Of a DNA stretch of 28,045 nucleotides, positions 1 through 7,776 are shown piece after piece. The notes under the pieces are model-generated. The model was not told the DNA's origin and made no database searches. It was given only the letters and a program-made list of their open reading frames with translations. Positions within the stretch are counted from its first letter, which is position 1. Every line of letters begins with the position of its first letter. The translations under genes were made by a program, and so were the position numbers. The stretch spans positions 1 through 28,045 of the forward strand of contig CAZILB010000032.1 of the NCBI GenBank assembly GCA_964539925.1, written 5' to 3'. The stretch comes from DP-20 sp964539925. Lineage in GTDB: Bacteria; Desulfobacterota; Binatia; UBA9968.

Positions 1-21
1 GATTGTCAGCTCCACGCCGCT

Positions 22-61
22 TTGCTATAGCAATCTTCTGCAGAGTCTTCAAAGCTCTGCA
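22..61. other. Palindrome and hairpin at window start
   Basis: TTGCTATAGCAA at 22-33 is a perfect 12-nt palindrome. It is followed by a perfect 7-bp stem, TGCAGAG (39-45) with CTCTGCA (55-61), around a 9-nt loop. There is no T run after the stem, so a classical terminator is not supported. The pair may be the end of an upstream transcription unit or part of the control region of the aldolase gene. Confidence 0.35.
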
Positions 62-78
62 CCCAGGCCGCTCTTGAT

Positions 79-123
79 TTCAACGATTTGAACGGCTTGA
101 ACGTTTTGAACGACTGGAACGAT
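79..123 (+). repeat. Nonamer array, five TTGAACGNN units
   Basis: Five consecutive 9-nt units fill 79-123: TTCAACGAT, TTGAACGGC, TTGAACGTT, TTGAACGAC and TGGAACGAT. The TTGAACG core is conserved and the last two bases vary. The array ends just before the Shine-Dalgarno GAGGAG of the aldolase gene. Read in frame it would give an L-N-x tripeptide repeat joined to the aldolase, but the ribosome binding site and ATG at 142 argue that it is untranslated leader. Confidence 0.8.
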
Positions 124-141
124 CCCCGAGGAGTTAAAGAT

Positions 142-1005
142 ATGCCAGACATACCCCGCCTGAACGGCGTAATCAAAGCCCTTGAACAAGGTCAGACCGC
201 TTTCGTGGCCTTTACGCCCGTAGATATCGAAAGCGCCGTGGCCATGGCAAGCTCCAGGCTCGACGGCGTCGCCTTTGAAATGGAACATGCGCCGCTCGAC
301 TTTCCGGGGCTTAGGCAGGCGCTGCAGTTCATGCTCGACCGCCGCCAGCTTATCGACCGCGGCACCCTGGCGCCCGCGGTCACGCCGATGGTGCGCGTAC
401 CGCCCAACGGCGGCGAAAAAAACCAGTGGATCGCCAAACAGGTGCTCGACATCGGCGTGTACGGAATTATTTTCCCCCATGTAAGCACGGTGGAGGAAGC
501 CTGGAATGCGGTCAGCGCCTGCCGGTATCCGCGCTTGCAAACGGCGCCGCTTTACAATCCGTCCGGGATCCGCGGCGACGCGCCGGCGCGCGCCGCTCGT
601 TACTGGGGTCTGACGCAGCAGGAGTACTACAAGCGAGCCGACGTTTGGCCCCTCGCGCCGGAGGGAGAAATCCTCGTCGTCATCCAGTGCGAAGACACCC
701 GGGCCATCGACAATTTGCCGAAAATTCTCAAGGAGGTCCCCGGCATCGGCGTCGTCCTGATCGGCGAAGGCGACCTGAGCCAGGAGCTCGGCCATCCGCG
801 CGACTACGAACACCCGGTGGTCGCGAAAGAGATCGACCGCATTCTGGCGATCTGCAAGGAGCACAACGTGCCCTGCGGGCACCCGCACCCCGACGCGAAA
901 AATATCGAGCGTCTGATCGCCGCTGGCTACCGATTCTTGATGCCCTCCGCTCCGCGTTCCTTCGGCGTCCTGGAGCAGGGACATAAATTATCCGGCAGGG
1001 GTTAG
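142..1005 (+). CDS. HpcH/HpaI-family aldolase
   Basis: This 287-residue protein belongs to the HpcH/HpaI (2-keto-3-deoxy-L-rhamnonate / 2,4-dihydroxyhept-2-enedioate) class II aldolase family, metal-dependent TIM barrels that cleave or form 4-hydroxy-2-oxoacids. Family landmarks are visible: the base His in MEHAPLD (H49), the substrate Arg in PMVRVP (R85), and metal ligands Glu in IQCED (E184) and Asp in GEGDLSQELG (D211). The last motif has GEGD where many members have GPND. The ATG at 142 is chosen because GAGGAG (128-133) lies 8 nt upstream; an in-frame TTG at 88 would translate the repeat array. Residues 140-170 are longer than in short HpaI proteins, so it may belong to a subfamily whose substrate I cannot name. 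Confidence 0.85.
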   Translation: MPDIPRLNGVIKALEQGQTAFVAFTPVDIESAVAMASSRLDGVAFEMEHAPLDFPGLRQALQFMLDRRQLIDRGTLAPAVTPMVRVPPNGGEKNQWIAKQVLDIGVYGIIFPHVSTVEEAWNAVSACRYPRLQTAPLYNPSGIRGDAPARAARYWGLTQQEYYKRADVWPLAPEGEILVVIQCEDTRAIDNLPKILKEVPGIGVVLIGEGDLSQELGHPRDYEHPVVAKEIDRILAICKEHNVPCGHPHPDAKNIERLIAAGYRFLMPSAPRSFGVLEQGHKLSGRG

Positions 1006-1040
1006 CGGAAACGCGAGTTCAGCTGAAATTGTTCATCGCC

Positions 1041-2635
1041 ATGTCCAAGTTTACCGATTTCTGCGCCGCCCACTTTAAGAAATACTTCGTGATTCATCCC
1101 ACCGACGCCATCTACTACGGGGTCCAAGGCTACGACCATCTGCTCAACGACGCGAGCGACGAAAGCTATCGCGCGGAGAAGGCGTTCGTCGAGGAATCGC
1201 TAAAGACGTTGCGGCAGATTGCGCCGGAGGATCTCGATCCGGACGAGGCCATCGACTACGACCTGCTCGAGGGAAAACTCACGATTCAGTCTTACGAGCA
1301 CGCCAAGGAAGACTATCGCCTCAAGCGGCCCGATACTTATTTACCCGTCGACGCGATTTATATTCTGACGGTGCGCGCGACCGACGATCTCGCCGGCAAT
1401 CTGCTCAGCCGTTTGCGGCGGACCCCTGCATTGATCCGGCAAGGCATCGACAATCTGAGCCGCAAGGAAGCCAATCCCCCGAATCTCTGGACCTCGATGG
1501 CGATCGAAGGCGCCAGGGGCGGAATCAGCTTTCTCGATACTTTGCCGCAACACCCCAGGGTCCGGGCCGAGGTCAAAGACGCCGGCACGTTGAGCGCGGC
1601 GATCGAGCAAGCCAAGTCGGCCATCAATGACTTCGCGGAATTTCTCGCGCGCGACTTGCTGCCGCGGAGTCACGGCATTTACGCCGTCGGCCAGAAGCAC
1701 TACAATTTGCTTCTTAAAAAGAAGCATTTTCTTACCCACGACTCGGAAAGCCTGCTCGCGCTCGGCGAAGCGCTGTTTGCCGAAACCAAAAGGCAACTCG
1801 AAGCGCTGGCGCATGAATTAACGCCGGGCCAGGGCGTAGAAGCGGCCGCGCGCAAGATCCAAGAACATCATCCGGGGCGGGACGAGATTCTCCCGGCCTA
1901 TCGGAAAGCAATGGAAGCGTCGCGCGAATTTGTGAAAGTTCAAAAGCTCGTCACGTTTCCACCCAAGGAAGAGCTGCACGTCGTTTACACACCGCAGTTC
2001 CGCCGCCACGAAATTCCCTTCGCTGCCTATCTCTCGCCCTCGCCCAAAGATCCCAACCAGGTCGGCTATTATTACGTCACACCGGTGAGCAACGATGATC
2101 TGCTCAGGGAGCACAACTGGGTCGGCCTGGAGAACACATCGGTGCACGAAAGCTATCCCGGCCATCACCTGCAGTTTTCCGTCGCCAACTCGCTCCCCGC
2201 GGCTTGCACGCTGCCGCGGCTGATGAACGAGTCGTCGGTTTTCTACGAAGGCTGGGCGCTTTACTGCGAACAGCTCATGCAAGAACAGGGTTTTTTGAAA
2301 AGCAAAGAGCACCGTTTTGTCATGCTCAAGGACCGCCTGTGGCGCGCGCTTAGAATTATCATCGACGTGAAGACCCAGACCGGCCGGATGACTTACGATG
2401 AAGCGGGGGAGCTTATGGTACGCGAGCTGCATTTCCCGCGCGAACAAGCCTGCGGCGATCTCAATTGGTACAGCCAGTCGCCGTCCGGGCCCATGGGCTA
2501 TGCCCTGGGTTGGTCGATCATCAACCGCCTGCGCGAACAAGAACAGAATCGCCTCGGCAATAAATTCAGCCTGCGCGAGTTTCACGACAAGCTCCTCAGC
2601 GCCGGCAGCATTTCATTGCCGCTGGTCGAGAAACG
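1041..2635 (+). CDS. DUF885 family protein, 3' end lost in gap
   Basis: About 531 residues are readable before the N run. The protein matches the DUF885 family, putative zinc-dependent carboxypeptidase-like proteins of about 550-600 residues with a mostly helical M32-like fold. The family signature HESYPGHH lies near residues 368-375 and EGWALYCE near 403-410, giving the expected His/His/Glu metal set. The last visible residues, LPLVEK, resemble the usual family C-terminus, so only a short tail is hidden. I use the ATG at 1041 (MSKFTDF); a TTG 12 nt upstream is possible and no strong ribosome binding site is seen. No signal peptide is visible, so a cytoplasmic peptidase or hydrolase is likely. 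The substrate is unknown. Confidence 0.8.
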
Positions 2636-2735
2636 NNNNNNNNNNNNNNNNNNNNNNNNNNNNNNNNNNNNNNNNNNNNNNNNNNNNNNNNNNNNNNNNN
2701 NNNNNNNNNNNNNNNNNNNNNNNNNNNNNNNNNNN
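2636..2735. other. Assembly gap (100 N)
   Basis: Exactly 100 N, a conventional placeholder, so the true distance is unknown. It hides the last codons of the DUF885 gene and the start of the nonamer array that resumes at 2736. The flanks share no overlap. Confidence 0.95.
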
Positions 2736-2805
2736 GAACGTTTTGAACGACGGATGGCACGTTCAAGTCGTTCAAGCAGTTCAAATCGTTCAAATCGTGT
2801 AAAAC
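2736..2805. repeat. Bidirectional nonamer array upstream of nfo
   Basis: After the gap the 9-nt family continues: (TT)GAACGTT and TTGAACGAC, a spacer GGATGGCAC, then the opposite orientation as GTTCAAGTC, GTTCAAGCA, GTTCAAATC, GTTCAAATC and a degenerate GTGTAAAAC ending 3 nt before the nfo ATG. TTGAACGAC (2743-2751) is the exact reverse complement of GTCGTTCAA (2767-2775), so the array can fold into a hairpin. It probably extends into the gap, which may be why assembly stopped here. Confidence 0.8.
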
Positions 2806-2808
2806 AGC

Positions 2809-3684
2809 ATGAAGTCTAAAACGGTTAAGCGCGGCCCCCTGTTGGGCGCCCACATGTCCATCGCCGGCGGCGTCGGCAATGCGTGGCTCGACGGCAAAAA
2901 GGTCGAGTGTGACGCCATCCAGATTTTTACCAAGTCGTCGCGCCAGTGGGCCGCCAAACCGTACAGCAAAGAAGAAATCGAGCAGTTTCAAATCAATCGA
3001 AAGGAAACCGGCATCACCTCCGTGGTTGCCCACGATTCCTATCTGCTCAATCTCGGCTCGCCGGACGGGGCACTGCGCAAACGGTCGGTGACGGCGTTTA
3101 TCGATGAGCTGGAACGCTGCGAGATCCTGGGGGTGACAAACTTGATTGCTCATCCCGGAGCGCATATCGGTGCCGGCGAAGCGGAAGGCATCAAGACCAT
3201 CGCGAAATCGCTGGACCAGGTTCACAAAGCCTGCCCCGGCTATAAAACCAAAGTGACCCTGGAAATCACTGCGGGACAGGGCACCAACCTCGGTTATCGT
3301 TTCGAGCAGATCGGCGCCATCATCGACGCGACCAGGGAAGGCGATCTTTTGCGCGTCTGCTTCGACACCGAGCATGCCTTCGCCGCAGGCTATGACATCC
3401 GCACGAAAGAAGGCTACGAGCGAACCTTCGGTGAATTCGACGATGCCGTCGGTCTCGATCGCCTTGCGGCGTTTCACTTGAACGATTCAAAAAAAGAATT
3501 TAACTCCCGCGTCGACCGCCACGAACATATCGGCAAGGGATTTATCGGTGTCGAAGCTTTTCGGTTGCTGATGAACGACAGGCGATTCTGGGGCCTGCCC
3601 ATGTGTCTCGAAACTCCCAAGGGCCCCGACCTCACGGAAGATATCGAGAATCTGACGCTGCTCCGCAGCTTGATCGAAGACTGA
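2809..3684 (+). CDS. nfo: Endonuclease IV, AP endonuclease
   Basis: This 291-residue protein is deoxyribonuclease IV, which cleaves the backbone 5' of abasic sites and removes 3'-blocking groups in base excision repair, using three metal ions in a TIM barrel. All nine expected metal ligands can be placed: H75 (AHDSYL), H115 (HPGAH), E152 (LEITAGQG), D186 and H189 (DTEHAFAAGYD), H223 (HLNDSK), D236 and H238 (VDRHEHIG) and E268 (LETP). Position 188 is Glu where DTCH is common. The ATG at 2809 has no Shine-Dalgarno: the nonamer array runs to 4 nt before it. The conserved GAHMS motif begins at residue 13, so a start much further in is unlikely. It is convergent with the VIT-like gene. Confidence 0.95.
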   Translation: MKSKTVKRGPLLGAHMSIAGGVGNAWLDGKKVECDAIQIFTKSSRQWAAKPYSKEEIEQFQINRKETGITSVVAHDSYLLNLGSPDGALRKRSVTAFIDELERCEILGVTNLIAHPGAHIGAGEAEGIKTIAKSLDQVHKACPGYKTKVTLEITAGQGTNLGYRFEQIGAIIDATREGDLLRVCFDTEHAFAAGYDIRTKEGYERTFGEFDDAVGLDRLAAFHLNDSKKEFNSRVDRHEHIGKGFIGVEAFRLLMNDRRFWGLPMCLETPKGPDLTEDIENLTLLRSLIED

Positions 3685-3865
3685 ACACCTTCGCCCGTTT
3701 GAAACTGTGTCTCAGTGTCATCCTGAGCCGCAGGCGACGGATCTGCTTTTGTTGTAAGGTGTGGATTCGATGAGATTCCTCCCCGCCCTCATCTACAGAG
3801 AACTTCGATCTATCGCACAATTGTGAGACAGTCGCTTTTCTGGAGAGGGCAGGGTAAGGGGACGG
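3685..3865. other. Convergent intergenic region with dispersed-type repeat
   Basis: The space between convergent nfo and the VIT-like gene has no ORF I would call. At 3716-3746 it contains a sequence starting TGTCATCCTGAGC and ending GGATCTGC, with ATCC and GGAT ends facing each other. This resembles the CATCCTGAGCGNAGCGAAGGATCT element I know from intergenic DNA of many environmental genomes. No clear hairpin with a T run is visible. Confidence 0.5.
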
Positions 3866-4594
3866 CTACCCCGGAATCGTGATGCCCGGAAAGAAATACT
3901 GCGCGACGATACCGATCAAATAACCCAGGACGGCGGCGCCCATGGCGATGAGAAAAAACTTACCGCCGGACAAGAACAGCGACTGGCCGGCAAGATGCCC
4001 CTTGAACGCGCCGACGCCGAAGAGCGTGACACCGCCCAGTAAAGCCGACAGGTAAAGCGCGTCCAAGCCTGACAAGAGCACATAAGGCGCAAGCGGAATA
4101 ATCGCGCCGATGATGAAGGACCACCCCATCACCACGGCCGCTTGCAAGGGGCGATTGATCTCGGCGCTGCCCAGGCCGAAGACTTTCTCCTGGAACGTGC
4201 GCAGAAAGACATTGCGTTCCTGCAGCAGGACCTTCACCATCCGGTACCCTTGCTCCTTGCTCAGGCCCTCTTCGCTGAGCGCCTTGACCAACCCTTCCGC
4301 CGCGAGGTAGGGTTCGCGCGCTGCGAGCTTTTCGGCGTCGGCGATTTCCTTGTCGAAGATTTCCTTCTGCGCGCCGGAGGAGAGATAGGAGCCCGCCGCC
4401 ATCGAAATCGCCCCGGAGATCATGGCGGTGAATCCGGCGACGACCACGACAACATTGTTTTCCATCGCCCCCTGGACTCCCGCCAGCAGGCCCACGGTGC
4501 TGATCAAGCCATCCTGAATGCCGAAGATGAACTCGCGGATGCGCGAGCGGCTTTCGATGATCTGCTTTTTTTGCTGGATGGCGTCGAGAGACAT
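3866..4594 (-). CDS. VIT1/CCC1-family membrane transporter
   Basis: The protein has 242 residues from the ATG that abuts the gap. It matches the vacuolar iron transporter (VIT1/CCC1) family, which moves Fe2+ or Mn2+ across membranes, generally by proton antiport. The order is: first membrane segment FIFGIQDGLISTVGLLAGV (23-40), a second with GAISMAAGSYLS (61-72), a cytoplasmic Glu-rich helical segment (about 80-135, the usual metal-binding domain), then three hydrophobic segments (about 150-178, 180-197, 213-235). The ATG lies against the N run, so its ribosome binding site is hidden and a longer N-terminus cannot be excluded. A peroxiredoxin lies upstream on the same strand, which would suit iron and oxidative-stress handling. 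Confidence 0.8.
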   Translation of the reverse strand: MSLDAIQQKKQIIESRSRIREFIFGIQDGLISTVGLLAGVQGAMENNVVVVVAGFTAMISGAISMAAGSYLSSGAQKEIFDKEIADAEKLAAREPYLAAEGLVKALSEEGLSKEQGYRMVKVLLQERNVFLRTFQEKVFGLGSAEINRPLQAAVVMGWSFIIGAIIPLAPYVLLSGLDALYLSALLGGVTLFGVGAFKGHLAGQSLFLSGGKFFLIAMGAAVLGYLIGIVAQYFFPGITIPG

Positions 4595-4694
4595 NNNNNN
4601 NNNNNNNNNNNNNNNNNNNNNNNNNNNNNNNNNNNNNNNNNNNNNNNNNNNNNNNNNNNNNNNNNNNNNNNNNNNNNNNNNNNNNNNNNNNNNN
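4595..4694. other. Assembly gap (100 N)
   Basis: Exactly 100 N between the VIT-like gene and the peroxiredoxin stop codon. The flanks share no overlap. Any translation through the gap joining the two sides is meaningless. Confidence 0.95.
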
Positions 4695-4700
4695 TTGTTT

Positions 4701-5234
4701 TCAGTATTTAAGGCCAAGATCGCCCGTCGGCTCGCCGGGCTTCCAGTCGGACGGGCAGAGACGTTCGGTGCGCAGCGCTTTAAGCACGCGCAGGGTTTCT
4801 TCGACGCTGCGGCCCACGTTGACATGGCTGACCACCTGGTAGCAGATGACCCCGGCGGGGTTGATGATAAAAGTCGCGCGCAGACTCACGCCCTCTTTCT
4901 CGTCGAGCACGCCGTAGGCGCGGCTCATCGACTTGCTCTGGTCGCTGAGCAAAGGATACTCCACCCCCCCCAACTCAATGGCCCAGGAGCGATGGCTGTC
5001 GATGGCGTCCACGCTGGCCCCAAGAATCGCCGCGCCCTCGGCGGCGAATTCCTTGGCCAGCTTGCTGAACCCGGTCACTTCGGTCGGGCAAATGAAGGTG
5101 AAGTCGGCCGGATAAAAGAATAGAACGAGCCACTTGCCTCGGTAAGCCGAAAGAGAGTAGTCGGCAATTTTGCTATCCAAGATGCCCTTTGCGTAAAATT
5201 CTGGGGCGCTATCGCCGATTTGTAGCGAACTCAT
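4701..5234 (-). CDS. 2-Cys peroxiredoxin, AhpC/Prx1 type
   Basis: This 177-residue cytoplasmic thiol peroxidase reduces H2O2 and organic hydroperoxides. The peroxidatic cysteine is C49 in FYPADFTFICPTE and the resolving cysteine is C160 in ERLCPSDWKPGE, so it is a typical 2-Cys enzyme of AhpC/Prx1 type. The ATG at 5234 has a Shine-Dalgarno, GAGGAAAA, just upstream on the minus strand. An upstream in-frame start would add an Arg-rich tail and overlap the TetR gene. It starts 28 nt after the TetR stop codon on the same strand and may be co-transcribed with it. No AhpF or dedicated reductase is visible nearby. Confidence 0.92.
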   Translation of the reverse strand: MSSLQIGDSAPEFYAKGILDSKIADYSLSAYRGKWLVLFFYPADFTFICPTEVTGFSKLAKEFAAEGAAILGASVDAIDSHRSWAIELGGVEYPLLSDQSKSMSRAYGVLDEKEGVSLRATFIINPAGVICYQVVSHVNVGRSVEETLRVLKALRTERLCPSDWKPGEPTGDLGLKY

Positions 5235-5262
5235 AATTTTCCTCGTGTTCGGCAAGCGCTGT

Positions 5263-5946
5263 TCAGGGGATATTTTGCCACAGCGAAAAGCTACCCTTCT
5301 CCGCAGGCGACTTGCGCGCCGCAAACCAGCCGTCTTCGGCAGCGCCGGACTTCAGCAGGCCAAAGAAATAAATGCGCAGCATGTGCTCGACCAGTAGCGG
5401 CACCGGTAAATCGCGCTTGGGCTGGTACCAGGTATAGATCCAGTTCATCATGCCGAAAAGCGCGAATGTCGCCACGCGCAGATCGATGCCCTTGCCGGCT
5501 TCCTGCTTTTGCAGTTCTCCGATCAGATCCATGATGACTTTCACGTACCGGCGCTTGAACACGAGAATTCTCTCTTCGAACTCGCCGGTCAGCGACTCAT
5601 CCTCATGGGCCATCACTTTCATTTCATGCATGTTGTGCAGAAAAAAATTGAGGTGGTTCTCGGCAAAGGCGCGTATGCGCGCCCGCACGTCCGGGCTGCT
5701 CCCTTCGGCTTGCTCCCAGCGTTGGAGCAAGGTCAAAAAGCATCGCTCCTGAATCAAGAACAGCAACTCTTCCTTGGTGGTGAAATAGTAGTACAGGCCG
5801 GACAGGCTCATCTTGGTCGCCCGCGAGATGTCGCGCATCGACGTGTGATGAAAACCTTTTTCAGCGAATATCTTGGCCGAGGTTTTCAAAATGCGTCGCA
5901 GTTTTTCGTCGTAATGACGCGTTGCCGGCTCAAGTCGATTGGACAT
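5263..5946 (-). CDS. TetR/AcrR family transcriptional regulator
   Basis: This is a one-component repressor of about 227 residues. The N-terminal TetR helix-turn-helix is clear: an ILKTSAKIFAEKGFHHTSMRDISRATKMSLSGLYYYF-type region at about residues 17-54, where GLYYYFTTKEELL is the typical recognition-helix end. The all-helical C-terminal ligand domain is generic. The gene is divergent from the CoA-degradation operon, the usual arrangement for fatty-acid or phenylacetate regulators (FadR/PsrA/PaaR-like TetR proteins), so an acyl-CoA effector is a reasonable guess. The ATG at 5946 has no Shine-Dalgarno. An in-frame TTG at 5967 has GAGGG a few nt upstream and is a credible alternative adding seven residues. 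Confidence 0.85.
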   Translation of the reverse strand: MSNRLEPATRHYDEKLRRILKTSAKIFAEKGFHHTSMRDISRATKMSLSGLYYYFTTKEELLFLIQERCFLTLLQRWEQAEGSSPDVRARIRAFAENHLNFFLHNMHEMKVMAHEDESLTGEFEERILVFKRRYVKVIMDLIGELQKQEAGKGIDLRVATFALFGMMNWIYTWYQPKRDLPVPLLVEHMLRIYFFGLLKSGAAEDGWFAARKSPAEKGSFSLWQNIP

Positions 5947-6156
5947 GGATAGGAGGGATATTTGCAAATCGCCCTCGGGGTGTCAAATGCGGCTGCTTGC
6001 GCATCCCGAGCGCAGCGAGGACGCTTGCCTGCGCCTGAAACATCGCGCCTCCACCGCTCCACAACATTGTTTTTACAATCAATTCGGCCACTTTTTCGCC
6101 CAAAACGTTTCTTGAATACCCCACCGCCATAGTGTATGTCTTAAAGCTCCAAGGCA
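5947..6156. promoter_or_regulatory. Divergent control region, TetR gene / beta-oxidation operon
   Basis: This 210-nt divergent region should hold both promoters and the TetR operator. Two small dyads are visible: ATTTGCAAAT at 5960-5969, overlapping the alternative TetR start, and AACATTGTT at 6063-6071 within an AT-rich stretch. A weak sigma-70-like pair is TTGAAT (6112-6117) with TATGTC (6135-6140) at 17-nt spacing; the -10 is poor. None is decisive. Confidence 0.35.
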
Positions 6157-6930
6157 ATGAATTTCGAAAACGTTATCGTCGACAAAGACGGCCCATGCGC
6201 CGTCGTCACGCTCCATCGCCCGCAGGCGCTCAACGCCCTGTCCTACGGTCTTGTCAAGGACCTTTCGTTGGCCATGCAGGAGCTCGATCAGGACGTCGAA
6301 GTGCGCGTCATTATCGTCACCGGCGGCGAAAAGGTCTTCGCTGCGGGCGCCGATATCAAGGAAATGGCCGATCGCGGTCCGTTCGACGAACGGGTTCAGG
6401 AGCGGCTCGCTTATCGGGACAGGATCAACAAGATTACCAAGCCCGTAATCGCGGCAGTGAGCGGCTTTGCCCTGGGGGGCGGCTGCGAGTTGGCCATGAG
6501 CTGCGATATCATCATCGCCTCGGAAACCGCGCGTTTCGGACAGCCTGAGGTTAATCTCGGGATCATTCCCGGCAGCGGCGGCACCCAGCGATTGACACAG
6601 GTCCTGGGCAAGCATCGCGCGATGGAGCTGGTCCTCACCGGCGATATGCTGACGGCCGGCGACGCCGAGCGTATGGGGTTGGTCAACCGTGTCGTCCCGG
6701 TCGAGCTGCTCTTGGAGGAAGCAAAAAACGTTGCCAAGAAGATCGCGGCCAAACCCGCGCTTGCGATCAAAGCGGCCAAAGAGGCGGTTCTCAAATCAGC
6801 GAACCTGCCGCTCGACGAAGGCTTGGAGTTCGAGCGCAAGTCCTTTTACCTGCTGTTCGCTTCCGAAGACCGCACCGAAGGCATGAAAGCGTTTCTTGAA
6901 AAGCGCAAGCCCGAGTTCAAGGGCAAATAG
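6157..6930 (+). CDS. Enoyl-CoA hydratase, PaaF/crotonase type
   Basis: This 257-residue crotonase-fold protein should hydrate trans-2-enoyl-CoA to 3-hydroxyacyl-CoA. Both catalytic glutamates of true hydratases are present: E111 in GGGCELAMSCD and E131 in GQPEVNLGIIPGSGGTQRL. The oxyanion-hole segments AAGADI (62-67) and GFALGGG are intact. It is the first gene of an operon; the next begins 17 nt after its stop. The ATG at 6157 has only AAGG very close upstream. The order hydratase-isomerase-dehydrogenase-thiolase resembles paaF-paaG-paaH-paaJ of phenylacetate degradation, but the substrate could equally be another acyl or dicarboxylyl-CoA. Confidence 0.9.
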   Translation: MNFENVIVDKDGPCAVVTLHRPQALNALSYGLVKDLSLAMQELDQDVEVRVIIVTGGEKVFAAGADIKEMADRGPFDERVQERLAYRDRINKITKPVIAAVSGFALGGGCELAMSCDIIIASETARFGQPEVNLGIIPGSGGTQRLTQVLGKHRAMELVLTGDMLTAGDAERMGLVNRVVPVELLLEEAKNVAKKIAAKPALAIKAAKEAVLKSANLPLDEGLEFERKSFYLLFASEDRTEGMKAFLEKRKPEFKGK

Positions 6931-6946
6931 AAAACGGAAGGGCGAC

Positions 6947-7726
6947 GTGGCCTACGAGACCATCATCTACGAAAAGCAAAACGGCGTGGCAACGATCACG
7001 CTCAACCGGCCGCAGGCGCTCAACGCTTTCGTACCGCAGATGAACAAGGAAGTCCTCGAAGCGCTGAAAGACGGCGAGCGAGACAAAGAAGTTCGCTGTT
7101 TCATGATCACCGGCGCCGGCCGCGCTTTCTGCGCCGGGCAAGACCTCAAAGGGCGCACCCCTGGACAAAAGGGTTCGCTAGGCGCGTCCCTGAGGGAAAA
7201 ATACAACCCGATGATCCGCCAGCTCCGCCAGATGGAGAAGATCGTCATCGCCGCCGTCAATGGCGTCGCGGCGGGGGCGGGATGCAACTTCGCGCTCGCT
7301 TGCGACCTGCGCGTTGCTTCCGAAGAAGCGAAATTCATCCAGTCGTTTGTGCGCGTCGGTCTGGCACCGGATTCAGGCGGCAGCTTCGTATTGCCGCGGC
7401 TGGTGGGATTGAGCAAAGCGCTGGAGCTTCTGCTGCTCGGCGACACCCTCGACGCCAATGAAGCCCGGCGCATCGGTCTGGTGGCGCGAGTCTTCCCCGC
7501 GCCGGATTTTGCCGCGTCCGCCCGAGAGATCGCCGAGCGCATCGCCAAGGCGCCCCGCGGCATTGGCCTCGTCAAACGCGCGGTGAACCATGCGAACCTG
7601 GCGAATTTGGAAGCGGATCTCGAATACGAGGCCCATTTGCAGGAGATCGCCGGAAGAAGCGCCGACTACGACGAGGGCGTAAAAGCTTTCTTGGAAAAAC
7701 GCACGCCGGTGTTTACCGGAAAGTGA
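6947..7726 (+). CDS. Crotonase-family isomerase, PaaG-like
   Basis: This 259-residue crotonase homologue lacks the first hydratase glutamate (N114 in GAGCNFALACD) but has an aspartate at the second site (D142 in VGLAPDSGGSFVLPR). That pattern is typical of isomerases such as PaaG (1,2-epoxyphenylacetyl-CoA isomerase) and enoyl-CoA isomerases rather than hydratases. I choose the GTG at 6947 because GGAAGGG (6936-6942) is well placed before it; an upstream ATG would overlap the previous gene by about 35 nt and add a basic tail not expected in the family. Probable role: moving a double bond, or ring isomerisation, between hydratase and dehydrogenase steps. Confidence 0.85.
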   Translation: MAYETIIYEKQNGVATITLNRPQALNAFVPQMNKEVLEALKDGERDKEVRCFMITGAGRAFCAGQDLKGRTPGQKGSLGASLREKYNPMIRQLRQMEKIVIAAVNGVAAGAGCNFALACDLRVASEEAKFIQSFVRVGLAPDSGGSFVLPRLVGLSKALELLLLGDTLDANEARRIGLVARVFPAPDFAASAREIAERIAKAPRGIGLVKRAVNHANLANLEADLEYEAHLQEIAGRSADYDEGVKAFLEKRTPVFTGK

Positions 7727-7733
7727 TATATTG

Positions 7734-7776
7734 GTTTCGGGTTTGGAGTTCCGAATATCGAATCAGGCCCCGAAAC
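7734..7776 (+). other. Intercistronic hairpin
   Basis: GTTTCGGG (7734-7741) pairs perfectly with CCCGAAAC (7769-7776) across a 27-nt loop, in the 79-nt space between the isomerase and dehydrogenase genes. The following bases run as heptad-like units (CCGAACT, ACGAACT). It may be an mRNA processing or stability element or a degenerate dispersed repeat. There is no T run, so a terminator is unlikely. Confidence 0.4.

Noticed and set aside
79..123. CRISPR array or tandem coding repeat
   Set aside because: Units are only 9 nt with no unique spacers, there are no cas genes, and a ribosome binding site follows before the real ATG.
49..984. Long minus-strand open frame opposite the aldolase
   Set aside because: It is antisense to a protein with clear family motifs, has no recognisable domain, and arises from GC-rich codon bias.
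1818..2585. Minus-strand open frame of about 255 codons opposite the DUF885 gene
   Set aside because: It is the antisense shadow of a conserved coding sequence, with low-complexity composition and no motif.
4142..4711. Open frame spanning the second N run on the plus strand
   Set aside because: It is translated through 100 placeholder Ns and antisense to the VIT-like gene, so its continuity is artificial.
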